Shown here piece by piece: positions 16,354 to 23,817 of a stretch of DNA of 43,915 bases. Each line of letters starts with the position of its first letter. Position 1 is the first letter of the stretch. The position numbers and the translations under genes are program-made. The DNA lies in the IMG/VR virus record IMGVR_UViG_3300042731_009830, positions 1 through 43,915 of that record; one strand, 5' to 3'. The notes beneath the pieces were generated by a model. It was not told the DNA's origin and ran no database searches. It was given only the letters and a program-made list of their open reading frames with translations. Source of the DNA: a virus.

Positions 16354-16782
16354 TTACGAGCTTGACGAGCTGCTGGAAGATGAGCTGCTTGAAGATGAGC
16401 TGGACGAAGGATAGTACGGCTTTCCCGTACACTTTATCGTAATCGGTGACATCATCGTATCGCCCATCGGGACGCCCAGATTGGTGCTCTTGAGATAGCC
16501 CGGCACAATTAGCGAATTACTGCCTCTGGTTATCGTGAACTGCTGGGTGGTCGGCGATTTGACTTCATCGAACAGCGTCTTGAACAGGGTCGCATCGTAT
16601 TTAAGGTCCGCCGTTATCTCACCGGCATCCTTCAGGCCGGGCTCGAATTCGCGAAACAGGTCAGCAGAATCGAAATCGGTAATCTCGACATCGTCGTTAA
16701 TGATCCCTGACCAGTCGAGATTAGTCAGCTTGCCTATCGTCCCGATCGATGCTCCGGATAATGTAGTTCCATGTCCAATCAT
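16354..16782 (-). CDS. Major tail tube protein with 17-Ser C-terminal tail
   Basis: 142 residues from the ATG at 16782 (MIGHGTTLSGASIGTIG); a GTG at 16797 would add five residues encoded by a hairpin. Features of tail tube proteins: NDDVEITDFDSADLFREFEP, ADLKYDATLFKTLFDEV and VPGYLKSTNLGVPMGDTMMS. After KPYYP the protein ends in exactly 17 consecutive serines and TAA. The tube subunit is present in many copies (about 100-200 in related phages), so the tail surface would carry a serine brush. Position before the G/T chaperones matches lambda V. Confidence 0.85.
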   Translation of the reverse strand: MIGHGTTLSGASIGTIGKLTNLDWSGIINDDVEITDFDSADLFREFEPGLKDAGEITADLKYDATLFKTLFDEVKSPTTQQFTITRGSNSLIVPGYLKSTNLGVPMGDTMMSPITIKCTGKPYYPSSSSSSSSSSSSSSSSS

Positions 16783-16818
16783 GTGCCTTAAAGGCACGTA
16801 AGTTTGTGCCTACGTGCC
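16783..16818 (-). promoter_or_regulatory. Overlapping alternative hairpins at the tail tube start
   Basis: GTGCCTTAAAGGCAC (16783-16797) abuts the ATG and encloses the only AAGG ribosome-site-like sequence. A second stem pairs GGCACGTA (16793-16800) with TACGTGCC (16811-16818). The two share bases and cannot form together, so the pair could tune translation of this highly expressed gene. Confidence 0.45.
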
Positions 16819-16849
16819 CCTCCATATTTTTGGGTTAATAAATTTATCA

Positions 16850-17332
16850 TTAATAGCTCTGTGCGAACGGGTTATTGAAATCGGTCGTATACCGCACCTC
16901 GATCCTGATATCAATACCGGCATAGTCCTGGCCGAACATATAAGCCGCCACCTCCGTCGAGCGGGGGAAAACGCCTTCCGCCAGACCGCCCATAGTGAAA
17001 TAGGTGTCACTCAGGAGCTGCTTAAGGATATCGGCCGCTATCCTGTTCAGGCGGATATCTATCGAATCGGTCTCTGTATCGGAATCTATCACCAGCGCCG
17101 ACAGGAGAAATCCCTGCATCCATGTTATCTCGTCGGTAGTCGATACATCCTCATCGACCGCCGCCGCTTCCTGCTGGATAAATACCGTCTTATCGGAATT
17201 GAGATCACCTTTCAGATCGATTCGTTTCGGCCTTACGGCGGTAAGGTCCTGGTTGAAGCCGTTCGCCGTTGTCACGGCGTTAATCGCCTCTTCTATCTTT
17301 ACCGCAATCTGTTCAACAATCGGATCAGCCAT
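16850..17332 (-). CDS. Putative tail terminator / minor tail protein (lambda U position)
   Basis: 160 residues from the ATG at 17332 (MADPIVEQIAVKIEEAINAV). No motif is diagnostic. Length, helix-strand pattern (TVFIQQEAAAVDED, GFLLSALVIDSD, DIRIEVRYTTDFNNPF) and place between the Z-like and tube genes fit the U/tail-terminator family, which caps the tail tube and joins it to the head. Confidence 0.65.
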   Translation of the reverse strand: MADPIVEQIAVKIEEAINAVTTANGFNQDLTAVRPKRIDLKGDLNSDKTVFIQQEAAAVDEDVSTTDEITWMQGFLLSALVIDSDTETDSIDIRLNRIAADILKQLLSDTYFTMGGLAEGVFPRSTEVAAYMFGQDYAGIDIRIEVRYTTDFNNPFAQSY

Positions 17333-17384
17333 ATCAATATCAAATATCAAAAACTTTGCATTTTGCTTTTTACATTTTTATTTT

Positions 17385-17987
17385 TTATGCCGGAATACGC
17401 TTGCTCAAAATCAGTTTCACCTGGTCATCGATATTCTTTTCGAGCCTGGCCAGCGACTCGTTATATATCCGGTCCGCCTCATCCTGTGCCGAGCTAAACA
17501 CCTGCGACAGCACCGGCCCCTTTATCCGCCCGACCGGCAGCCTCTTTACCTTGGCAGCCGCATCTATCTCGACCGCCTCGGCGACCCCGATAGTCGATTC
17601 GTACCCGCCGGCAGCCGGCAGTCTTATGAACCAGCCTTTTAGCGCATCGAACGCCTTCGCGATCCGAACGCGTTTTTTCCCCTGTTTAACGGATAAGCCT
17701 TTGGCGGTCTTTCGGGGTTTCAGGTAATTGAGTGACATTCTCTTCGATGATACCGTTACCGACGACTGCCAGAAGCTGTAAGTCGCCTTCTGCAGATGCA
17801 GTTTGCTGCGGACCTCGCCTACCTTAAGGCCGGTCTTTTTCGACAGGCTTCTTGCTATCTGTGTCCGGGCCGAAGAGCCCGTTCGGTTAAGGCCGCGGCT
17901 CATTACCTTCGGCAGCGATTTGGGAAACCTCCGCAGCTCTCTTTCGAGCTTCTTTAACTTCGCCTTGTCATACGTAATTTCCAGCAT
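17385..17987 (-). CDS. Minor tail protein Z-like
   Basis: 200 residues, basic. MLEITYDKAKLKKLERELRR, RGLNRTGSSARTQIARSLSK and TGLKVGEVRSKLHLQKAT match the prophage minor tail protein Z family (HK97 gp10-like connectors). Position between the connector gene and the U-like gene equals lambda Z. A helical, charged C-terminus (LARLEKNIDDQVKLIL) follows. Confidence 0.75.
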   Translation of the reverse strand: MLEITYDKAKLKKLERELRRFPKSLPKVMSRGLNRTGSSARTQIARSLSKKTGLKVGEVRSKLHLQKATYSFWQSSVTVSSKRMSLNYLKPRKTAKGLSVKQGKKRVRIAKAFDALKGWFIRLPAAGGYESTIGVAEAVEIDAAAKVKRLPVGRIKGPVLSQVFSSAQDEADRIYNESLARLEKNIDDQVKLILSKRIPA

Positions 17988-18006
17988 ACGCTACACGCTA
18001 TCTGCT

Positions 18007-18336
18007 TTACGCTAATTTTAGTTTTAACATCGCGGCATCATGGTGTATTATCTCGATGACACTCATTCGGACCGGCCGTTTGTTCACCCGCTGGCTGATT
18101 TCCACCTTATCGCCGCCGGTATTAATCTCCGTCGATGCTATACCCGAGCTCGAATCGTTTTTAACCAGTATCTCGACCGGCTCGCGGCCATCCTCGATGG
18201 CCTGGTGATCTACAACAGCCTTTATCCGCCGGGCCGGTCCCGACGCAGGAAAATAGGTCACATAGCACGTACCCGGCAGTAAAAAGAACGAATCGGCCGC
18301 CTGCTTCAGAGTTCTCTCAAAACTATCATTTACCAT
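18007..18336 (-). CDS. Head-tail joining protein (FII-like)
   Basis: About 109 residues from the ATG at 18336 (MVNDSFERTLKQAADSFF); an earlier GTG would translate a hairpin. The core VEILVKNDSSSGIASTEINT then GGDKVEISQRVNKRPV resembles small head-tail connector proteins. The same core recurs in the C-terminal part of the LamG/poly-Ser protein (43336-43689). Located directly after the capsid gene, as FI/FII are in lambda. Confidence 0.7.
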   Translation of the reverse strand: MVNDSFERTLKQAADSFFLLPGTCYVTYFPASGPARRIKAVVDHQAIEDGREPVEILVKNDSSSGIASTEINTGGDKVEISQRVNKRPVRMSVIEIIHHDAAMLKLKLA

Positions 18337-18355
18337 AAAGCATCCGAAAACCAAG

Positions 18356-18370
18356 GTGCCGGACCGGCAC
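18356..18370. repeat. GTGCC hairpin, copy 2
   Basis: GTGCCGGACCGGCAC between the capsid and connector genes: 6-bp stem, 3-nt loop. Same 15-nt architecture as 16783-16797, 19383-19397 and 23247-23261. Confidence 0.7.
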
Positions 18371-18378
18371 ATTGACAC

Positions 18379-19332
18379 TTACGCATCGATCTTCATTAAA
18401 TGCCCGAAAAATGGATCAAATATTTTTTCAGTCGAAAAGTCGCGTACCCTGAAGATGTCCGATTCCGTCTGCTCTTCGCGATACTGCACAACCCTGCTGA
18501 GCCCGTTCTCGACCCCGGTCCATTCCGGCTGTCTGCCGAGTCCGGGGGATGCCATACTGCCCTGCGCTTTCTTGAATATCAGGGCGTAATCATCGCCCCA
18601 GATATCGGATGCCGAGAAACTCTGGCCCTCTTTGGCCGAATCTTCTACCTGGCCGCCCACTATCAGGTTGGATAGGCCGAATAACGCACCCAAATTATCT
18701 TCTATCATTTTTCTTGAAATTGTTGTGGCTCCCGGAAATCTTGCAAGGATGACGGTATTTTTGCGGATATTACACATAGCCGCTTCACCTATAACCATCG
18801 AATCCGGTCTGACACCTGTATTGAGCCGCACCTTTTCCATAGCCGCTTCAACCTGTGATATGATATTCGTAGTTGTGGTGTCCCACGGCGTTCCGGAATT
18901 ATCGGTATAAAGCGCCGCTGTTGAAGTATCCCATGTAGTCGTATTGAATACGGCCGCTTTTACTCGCTTTTCCCTGGCCAGGTACATTAGCTGCGTGATA
19001 AGCTGGGAGGTCTCGTACTCGGCATCGTAATCGCTGGCGTAATTGCCCCTGTCCTCGTCGGTAAGCTGGCCCTCGAGCCCGCGGTCCTTGCAGACATAAT
19101 CCATGTCCTCACTTGTCAGGACCACCCTGTTAAACGTCCCGCCGTTCGCGTGGTTCACATTAGGTACCTTGCGGTTCTCTCTGGTAATTACCGACAGAGT
19201 CGCCGCCTTTTTCTCAACCGGCAGCGGAGGCAGTACCTGGTCGGCGATAAAGCCGTCCGTCGAAGGATCGTATTCGTGAAAGGCGACGCCCAGGTCGAGC
19301 CTGGGAACCGCTCTTGTCGCTTGCTGAATCAT
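18379..19332 (-). CDS. Major capsid protein (lambda E-like)
   Basis: 317 residues, behind a good GGGAG site. Typical capsid E-family features are DGFIADQVLPPLPVEKKAAT near the N-terminus, VVLTSEDMDYVCKDRGLEGQ, NTGVRPDSMVIGEAAMCNIR in the middle and WGDDYALIFKKAQGSMASPG near the C-terminus. It follows the decoration protein gene as E follows D in lambda. Unlike its neighbour it has no poly-Ser tail. Confidence 0.85.
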   Translation of the reverse strand: MIQQATRAVPRLDLGVAFHEYDPSTDGFIADQVLPPLPVEKKAATLSVITRENRKVPNVNHANGGTFNRVVLTSEDMDYVCKDRGLEGQLTDEDRGNYASDYDAEYETSQLITQLMYLAREKRVKAAVFNTTTWDTSTAALYTDNSGTPWDTTTTNIISQVEAAMEKVRLNTGVRPDSMVIGEAAMCNIRKNTVILARFPGATTISRKMIEDNLGALFGLSNLIVGGQVEDSAKEGQSFSASDIWGDDYALIFKKAQGSMASPGLGRQPEWTGVENGLSRVVQYREEQTESDIFRVRDFSTEKIFDPFFGHLMKIDA

Positions 19333-19382
19333 TTTTTTACTCCCTGTAAATTGTGTTAATCAAACACTTTTTTTTTATAGAT

Positions 19383-19397
19383 GTGCCGTTTCGGCAC
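19383..19397. repeat. GTGCC hairpin, copy 3
   Basis: GTGCCGTTTCGGCAC between the decoration and capsid genes: 6-bp stem, 3-nt loop. On the plus strand it is followed by CTTTTTC, but the genes run on minus, so it is probably a processing or stability element. Confidence 0.7.
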
Positions 19398-19437
19398 CTT
19401 TTTCATTGCCCCGCGGCGAATTTATTTTTACGCCGAT

Positions 19438-19854
19438 TTACGAGCTGCTCGATGATGAAGATGAAGACGAGCTGCTCGATGAGCTTGACGACTGGTTATT
19501 CAGATTGAGCTGTGGAATAACCTCGATCACATCGTTATTGGCCGTCGCGGCATCCAGTGCCGTGCCCATCTTTATTGTCCCCGAGGACGCCACTTTGCCA
19601 TCGTCTGCCGCATATACCGGTGCCCCTGAACTGATCGCCCCGGAGGCCACCATCTTGCTTGTCCCCTCGTTATAGCTGCGAACGCACGCCCTTGCATCCT
19701 CCGACTGGTCCACCGCCGCCTGCACAACGCCTATCCCGAAGTCCACCGAATCGGCGAGCCATACCGTTCTGTTTGCCGTCAGCTTGACCCTCCGGAACGC
19801 CGACAGGTCCTCACCGGCGGTAAGGTTCATCGGCGAGTTCATTTGTGTTGTCAT
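19438..19854 (-). CDS. Capsid decoration/cement protein with 17-Ser C-terminal tail
   Basis: 138 residues, start behind AAAGGA. DUF2190-type cement protein: NLTAGEDLSAFRRVKLTANR, GTSKMVASGAISSGAPVYAA, DDGKVASSG and NDVIEVIPQL. Such proteins sit on the outside of the capsid in hundreds of copies. After LNLNNQ it ends in exactly 17 serines and TAA. The codons differ from those of the tail-tube tail, so the shared length is at protein level. Positioned as lambda D. Confidence 0.85.
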   Translation of the reverse strand: MTTQMNSPMNLTAGEDLSAFRRVKLTANRTVWLADSVDFGIGVVQAAVDQSEDARACVRSYNEGTSKMVASGAISSGAPVYAADDGKVASSGTIKMGTALDAATANNDVIEVIPQLNLNNQSSSSSSSSSSSSSSSSS

Positions 19855-19938
19855 GATTGATATCCTTTCAAATACTGTTTTTGATTGTTATTTTCAGCGA
19901 ATATTCGAATTATTCAGGCTGTCTTACTATCCTGACAC

Positions 19939-20403
19939 TTACCCGGTCCGTCTCTTTCTCCGCTCTGTATTTATATTTACGGGCGGTATCGATTCGATAT
20001 AGTTGTAATAGACGTCCGGCTGCTCTCTTGCGATCCGCTTATAGGCCTCGCCCAATGTTATCTTTTCCTCCCTGGCAAGCTGTTTCGCCGCCTGATTGAA
20101 ATCGATCGTTTCGGCACTTCCCTCGCCGCTTCCGGTAAGAGGCGGTGCCCCGCCGTTGTCTTTTTCCTTTTCAGCCAGTCTTTTTTTGAGCACATCGCAG
20201 TATTCGGCCTTGGCCTCAGTGACATTATGGCCTGCGGCGAACTGCTCGAGCGCAAAGCCCGGATCGTCCGGGAAGGCCTCTTTGAGCTGGAAAAGTCTCT
20301 GCTGGTCAGCCTGCCTGATCTCGGCAGCCGCCTTCTTTACCTCGGCCGCGACATCCAGCTCCTTAGTCTGATCGCCGGCCCCGTTCTGCTTATTTTTTTC
20401 CAT
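19939..20403 (-). CDS. Nested capsid scaffold protein (Nu3-like internal start)
   Basis: 154 residues in the same frame as the protease gene, from the ATG at 20403 (MEKNKQNGAGDQTKEL) preceded by AAAGG at 7 nt. The product is helical and charged (VAAEVKKAAAEIRQADQQ), ending in a basic ERRKRRTG that could bind the capsid protein. Lambda Nu3 is made the same way from within C. The internal start is inferred from the ribosome site and domain boundary. Confidence 0.6.
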   Translation of the reverse strand: MEKNKQNGAGDQTKELDVAAEVKKAAAEIRQADQQRLFQLKEAFPDDPGFALEQFAAGHNVTEAKAEYCDVLKKRLAEKEKDNGGAPPLTGSGEGSAETIDFNQAAKQLAREEKITLGEAYKRIAREQPDVYYNYIESIPPVNINTERRKRRTG

Positions 20404-21258
20404 TTTCGAACCTTTCAAATTATTGATTACAGTTTTTGAATTTGTCCTTATGACCCTGTCCGCCAGTCCCAGTTTGACCGCTTCTTTTGCAAGCCATAAC
20501 CTGCCCACGGCCAGTTCCCTGATCTCGGCAATGTCCCTTTTCCTTCCGGCCGCCACATCAACTATGAAATTCTCGGCGATACCGTCGACAATTTCCTTAA
20601 CGGCGGTTATTTGATCGCCCGTTATCGCCGCGCCCGGGATCCCCATCCCTTTCAAATCACCACTTTTAATAACATTGACCTGTACCCCGAATTTTTCATA
20701 CAGCCCGCTCGAATCGGAATAGACCGTATAGACACCGATGGACCCGATTTCCGAATTCGCCTCGATACTTATCTCGTCCGCCTGTGATACCAGCCAGTAA
20801 GCCGCCGAGGCGCCCAGATCGGTAACGACCGCCTTAACAGGTTTTTGGTCCCTCGCGGCCCTTATCGTATCGACGGTCTCTATAATACCCGCATCGGCGA
20901 CCCCGCCCGGTGACGCGACACGGAGCAAAATCGAATCCACCGACTCATTATTAACCGCTTCCGTTATCTGCTCTTTTATCCGTGAATAGCTGGTCGCCTC
21001 TATACCCCGCCATGTAAAGGCCTTCGGCACTTCGTCCATAAGTATCCCGGAAATATCGATAACGGCCGTTTTCCCCTCGATTCGCAGCTGCTGCCCGGGT
21101 TCGGCAATCTCGATATCTTTAGGCGGCCATGTGTCCATAGATACCACATCCGCGAACATGGCCTGCAGTGCCTTCGGCTCCATCGCCCACATCTTCGTCT
21201 GCAGCATTGTAAGTAAAGAAAATACCTTTCCGGCTATATTTAATATTTGAAGGTCCAT
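19939..21258 (-). CDS. S49-type prohead protease with C-terminal scaffold (lambda C-like)
   Basis: 439 residues, TAATG overlap with the portal gene and GGAG upstream. Residues about 60-290 are an S49/SppA-like serine peptidase: GKTAVIDISGILMDE, VDSILLRVASPGGVADAGII, VVTDLGASAAYWLVSQADEI with the likely nucleophile Ser in ASAAYW, and SEIGSIGVYTVYSD. Residues about 286-439 are a charged, Ala/Lys/Glu-rich scaffold domain. The protease would digest scaffold and portal-region proteins during capsid maturation. Confidence 0.85.
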   Translation of the reverse strand: MDLQILNIAGKVFSLLTMLQTKMWAMEPKALQAMFADVVSMDTWPPKDIEIAEPGQQLRIEGKTAVIDISGILMDEVPKAFTWRGIEATSYSRIKEQITEAVNNESVDSILLRVASPGGVADAGIIETVDTIRAARDQKPVKAVVTDLGASAAYWLVSQADEISIEANSEIGSIGVYTVYSDSSGLYEKFGVQVNVIKSGDLKGMGIPGAAITGDQITAVKEIVDGIAENFIVDVAAGRKRDIAEIRELAVGRLWLAKEAVKLGLADRVIRTNSKTVINNLKGSKMEKNKQNGAGDQTKELDVAAEVKKAAAEIRQADQQRLFQLKEAFPDDPGFALEQFAAGHNVTEAKAEYCDVLKKRLAEKEKDNGGAPPLTGSGEGSAETIDFNQAAKQLAREEKITLGEAYKRIAREQPDVYYNYIESIPPVNINTERRKRRTG

Positions 21259-22784
21259 TATTGATTCTCCGTTTCTTCCTCTTTTTTATCTTCCTTTTCG
21301 TCCTGCCCATCGGCCTGCCCGCTGTTCTTGCCGCCGCCTTTTCCGGCCCCGGCCTCGAGTCCGGCGAATATCTGCCACGGCACCGAAATGCTGCCTTCGT
21401 ATTTTTTCTCTATGCGTTTGGCTATCTCTATCGCTTTAATTACCTCCTGCTCACGAGCCGATATCACCTCGTCCGAGTCCAGACCTCTGCTCTTGCATAC
21501 CTCCGAATGTGTCATGAACCCGCGGTCAACCGCCTCGCCCCGTGCCTGGGCCTCCTTGAGCTGGTCTATCCACGGAAACGTCGGCTTTATCCAGGAATAA
21601 GGAATGTCCTTCATATTGCCGAGCTGCTCCGTCTTTCGCCACTGCCCGAGCTTCCATTCGAATACCGGCGTATAGAAAAAGTCCGCCATCTTTTTTTGTA
21701 TCTTCTTGAACCTCTTGAACGCCTGCTCCAGTACCGCCCGGCTCTGTGAGTAATTACTCTTCGTCCAGTCCAGCAGTACCAGCTCAAGCGGCAGGCCCAG
21801 CGGCAGGCCCAGGATCCGCAGAAAAATTCGAAGCGACTCCGAAAAGTTCTTGCCGGGAATATTACGATCTATACCCTTGATCTCATCGTCATCCTGACCC
21901 CAGAATATCAATGCGTAGTCCAGCTCCGTAAGTCTGGTCGCCAGGTCGCCCTCGGCCTGTGATGATGTCTTGTTCGGGTCCTCGCGTGAAAGGTTAAATC
22001 CCTCCTGGCCGGCCTGTTTTTTATTCACCGATACCGCCAGTCTGGACAGCAGCTGCCATGCGATCGCCTCCGAATCACAAATATCGTTTATCCGATGCAG
22101 CATCGGAAAGCTCGCCTGCGCCGCCGGCACGCCCCGCGTTGACGACGGCCTGTCCGGACAGGTCAGGAATATTACCTTGTCCGCCTCGTACCTGACGGCC
22201 GTCTGAGTATTTACATATCCGCTTCTATATCGTGACACCCAATACGCAGTCGGTGTCATATAAATATTTTTTTCAATCCCGTCGGCCGAACTGCCGGCTC
22301 TGCTCGATGCTATCTGTTCGGCCTCGATGAGCTGCAAGGGACCTTTATCGGTCTTGATTACAAGTGTATCGCCGCAGATCAGCATCTCCCTGCAAATCAT
22401 CTGCGAGGTCTCCCCGGCGCCGAGCAGTCCCTTTATCTCCGGCCTGGCGAACCAGCTCTTCCAGAGCTGCTCGATCTTTTTGTTCGTTGCGTTCCTGCCC
22501 GTCTGGACCTGGAGCTGAAAACCCTCGCCGATAATATAATCGACCGCCGTATCTATCATGCCTTTATACAGGGGATTATCGCGATAGAACGCCCTCGATT
22601 GCCTGATAAGCTGTGGCCTGTCATATCGCATGTGGATATCGCCGGACCCGCCGTTATAGCTGCGGCCTTCCCTTGCCGCCAGTTTCGCCGAACGGTAGCC
22701 AAGGGCACCGTATTTCCCGAACTGTCCTTTGACGATCAGCTTATTGGCATTCATGATTTCGGGTGTTGGCTGTCTGACTTTCAC
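21258..22784 (-). CDS. Portal protein (lambda B-like)
   Basis: 508 residues from a GTG at 22784 behind GGGGGAG and overlapping the W-like stop as GTGA; an ATG at 22754 lacks a ribosome site. Lambda-family portal signatures: SRAFYRDNPLYKGMIDTAVD, YIIGEGFQLQ, QMICREMLICGDTLVIK and KNFSESLRIFLRILGLPLGL followed by PLELVLLDWTKSNYSQSRA. The dodecameric portal is the DNA entry channel and terminase docking site. Confidence 0.9.
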   Translation of the reverse strand: MKVRQPTPEIMNANKLIVKGQFGKYGALGYRSAKLAAREGRSYNGGSGDIHMRYDRPQLIRQSRAFYRDNPLYKGMIDTAVDYIIGEGFQLQVQTGRNATNKKIEQLWKSWFARPEIKGLLGAGETSQMICREMLICGDTLVIKTDKGPLQLIEAEQIASSRAGSSADGIEKNIYMTPTAYWVSRYRSGYVNTQTAVRYEADKVIFLTCPDRPSSTRGVPAAQASFPMLHRINDICDSEAIAWQLLSRLAVSVNKKQAGQEGFNLSREDPNKTSSQAEGDLATRLTELDYALIFWGQDDDEIKGIDRNIPGKNFSESLRIFLRILGLPLGLPLELVLLDWTKSNYSQSRAVLEQAFKRFKKIQKKMADFFYTPVFEWKLGQWRKTEQLGNMKDIPYSWIKPTFPWIDQLKEAQARGEAVDRGFMTHSEVCKSRGLDSDEVISAREQEVIKAIEIAKRIEKKYEGSISVPWQIFAGLEAGAGKGGGKNSGQADGQDEKEDKKEEETENQ

Positions 22785-23050
22785 GTGAGCATTCTCCCCC
22801 TTGTAAACGTGACGCGGTTGACGCTGGTACCGCTGTTGCTTACAAACTGCTCGAGCTTATTTTTCTCGAGCTGGAGCTCCGCGAAGTCGATATTCCTTTC
22901 ACCCGATGCTATCCTGACCGGCCTGTTGGCCAGGATATATCGCACCGCCTCGAGCGCGTTCTGGGCCTTTGTGATATCGCCCTCCCAGAGAAGGTTATCG
23001 TTGTATTGATTAAGTGCATCGTCTATTGTCGATGAGCTTGTAAGTGACAT
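22781..23050 (-). CDS. gpW-like head-tail joining protein
   Basis: 89 residues. Small helical protein (TIDDALNQYNDNLLWEGDIT, AQNALEAVRYILANRP) in the exact lambda W position before the portal gene. Its ATG directly follows the T-run of a terminator-like hairpin; the only ribosome-site-like AAGG is 11 nt upstream and partly inside the stem. Confidence 0.65.
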   Translation of the reverse strand: MSLTSSSTIDDALNQYNDNLLWEGDITKAQNALEAVRYILANRPVRIASGERNIDFAELQLEKNKLEQFVSNSGTSVNRVTFTRGRMLT

Positions 23051-23083
23051 AAAAAAAGCCGCCTTAAATTTGCAGTCGGCGGC
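23051..23083 (-). terminator. Terminator-like hairpin abutting the W-like start codon
   Basis: On minus, GCCGCC (23083-23078) pairs with GGCGGC (23063-23058) across a 14-nt loop, followed by seven T and then ATG. It could stop transcription or hide the AAGG ribosome site. Confidence 0.6.
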
Positions 23084-23084
23084 G

Positions 23085-23124
23085 AAAAAAAAGCTGTCGG
23101 CAGATCATCCGCCGCCGACAGCTT
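23085..23124 (-). terminator. Strong intrinsic terminator upstream of the head genes
   Basis: Perfect 11-bp stem AAGCTGTCGGC / GCCGACAGCTT (23124-23114 with 23101-23091), 12-nt loop, followed on minus by eight T. It separates the accessory/terminase genes from W-portal-capsid. Part of the loop and stem could instead pair with CGCCGCCGA just downstream, giving an antiterminator. Confidence 0.75.
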
Positions 23125-23246
23125 CTTCGAATATTCACTTTATACAGCTACATTCGACTAAAAAGATATGATTAATTCAAGGTAATTTAATAAGAAATGC
23201 CGTTTGGTATGAAAATTTTACCAGATTAAGGGAAAGTTTTACCAGA

Positions 23247-23261
23247 GTGCCGGATCGGCAC
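23247..23261. repeat. GTGCC hairpin, copy 4
   Basis: GTGCCGGATCGGCAC in the gap upstream of the terminator. The rest of this 240-bp gap (23125-23292) is AT-rich and holds nothing else I recognise. Confidence 0.65.
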
Positions 23262-23292
23262 ATCTATTTTCGGGTGTCTATAAATCGGGTGA

Positions 23293-23559
23293 TTATTGAT
23301 GCATAAACTCTTGTGAACCATTTGAAACATGCAAAATGAATCCATCGGGTAAATGTTCAGCTTCGATTAATGGTATACCAAGCCAATAAAACATACCCAT
23401 TAAAACATCATATTTTTGTCCCTCTTTATCTTCCCACTCTTTAATCAATTGATTACGAAATTCTGAACTTGCTGATATCGATATGATTTTAAGTCCTAAA
23501 TATTTTTTCGCATCTATCTGTAATAACAATCCAACTTCAGCTAATTTTATATCCACCAT
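23293..23559 (-). CDS. Hypothetical protein
   Basis: 88 residues, not recognised. MVDIKLAEVGLLLQIDAKKY, then a segment GIPLIEAEHLPDGFILHVSN. The ATG is preceded by GTGACATT, a leader shared with three genes at 36.5-37.3 kb. It shows slight resemblance to the protein at 28016-28324 (LP[ED]G followed by hydrophobic strands). Confidence 0.55.
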   Translation of the reverse strand: MVDIKLAEVGLLLQIDAKKYLGLKIISISASSEFRNQLIKEWEDKEGQKYDVLMGMFYWLGIPLIEAEHLPDGFILHVSNGSQEFMHQ

Positions 23560-23606
23560 AATGTCACCCCGAAATCATATTAAATATAAAACATCAAAAA
23601 TAAAAA

Positions 23607-23795
23607 TTAACGAATCCCGCCGTATAATTTTCTTTGATTCGCATTCGCGATTTTTTCGATATATTCATCGCACGTCACCAGCTCAGCCAGAAGTTCGGCG
23701 CATTCACCCGGTGTCAGTCTCGGTACAGGTGTATGTGAATGGTCATACGTTGGACTAATATCTCTTTTGATTTCTTCGATTGTTCTGGTCGTCAT
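23607..23795 (-). CDS. Hypothetical small protein
   Basis: 62 residues from the ATG at 23795 behind GGAGG; the longer reading from 23894 would overlap the neighbour without a ribosome site. Sequence MTTRTIEEIKRDISP, PRLTPGECAELLAELVTCDE, YIEKIANANQRKLYGG. Helical. Its leader duplicates that of the next upstream gene. Confidence 0.55.
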   Translation of the reverse strand: MTTRTIEEIKRDISPTYDHSHTPVPRLTPGECAELLAELVTCDEYIEKIANANQRKLYGGIR

Positions 23796-23817
23796 AATTA
23801 ACCTCCGGTTTTTTTTG

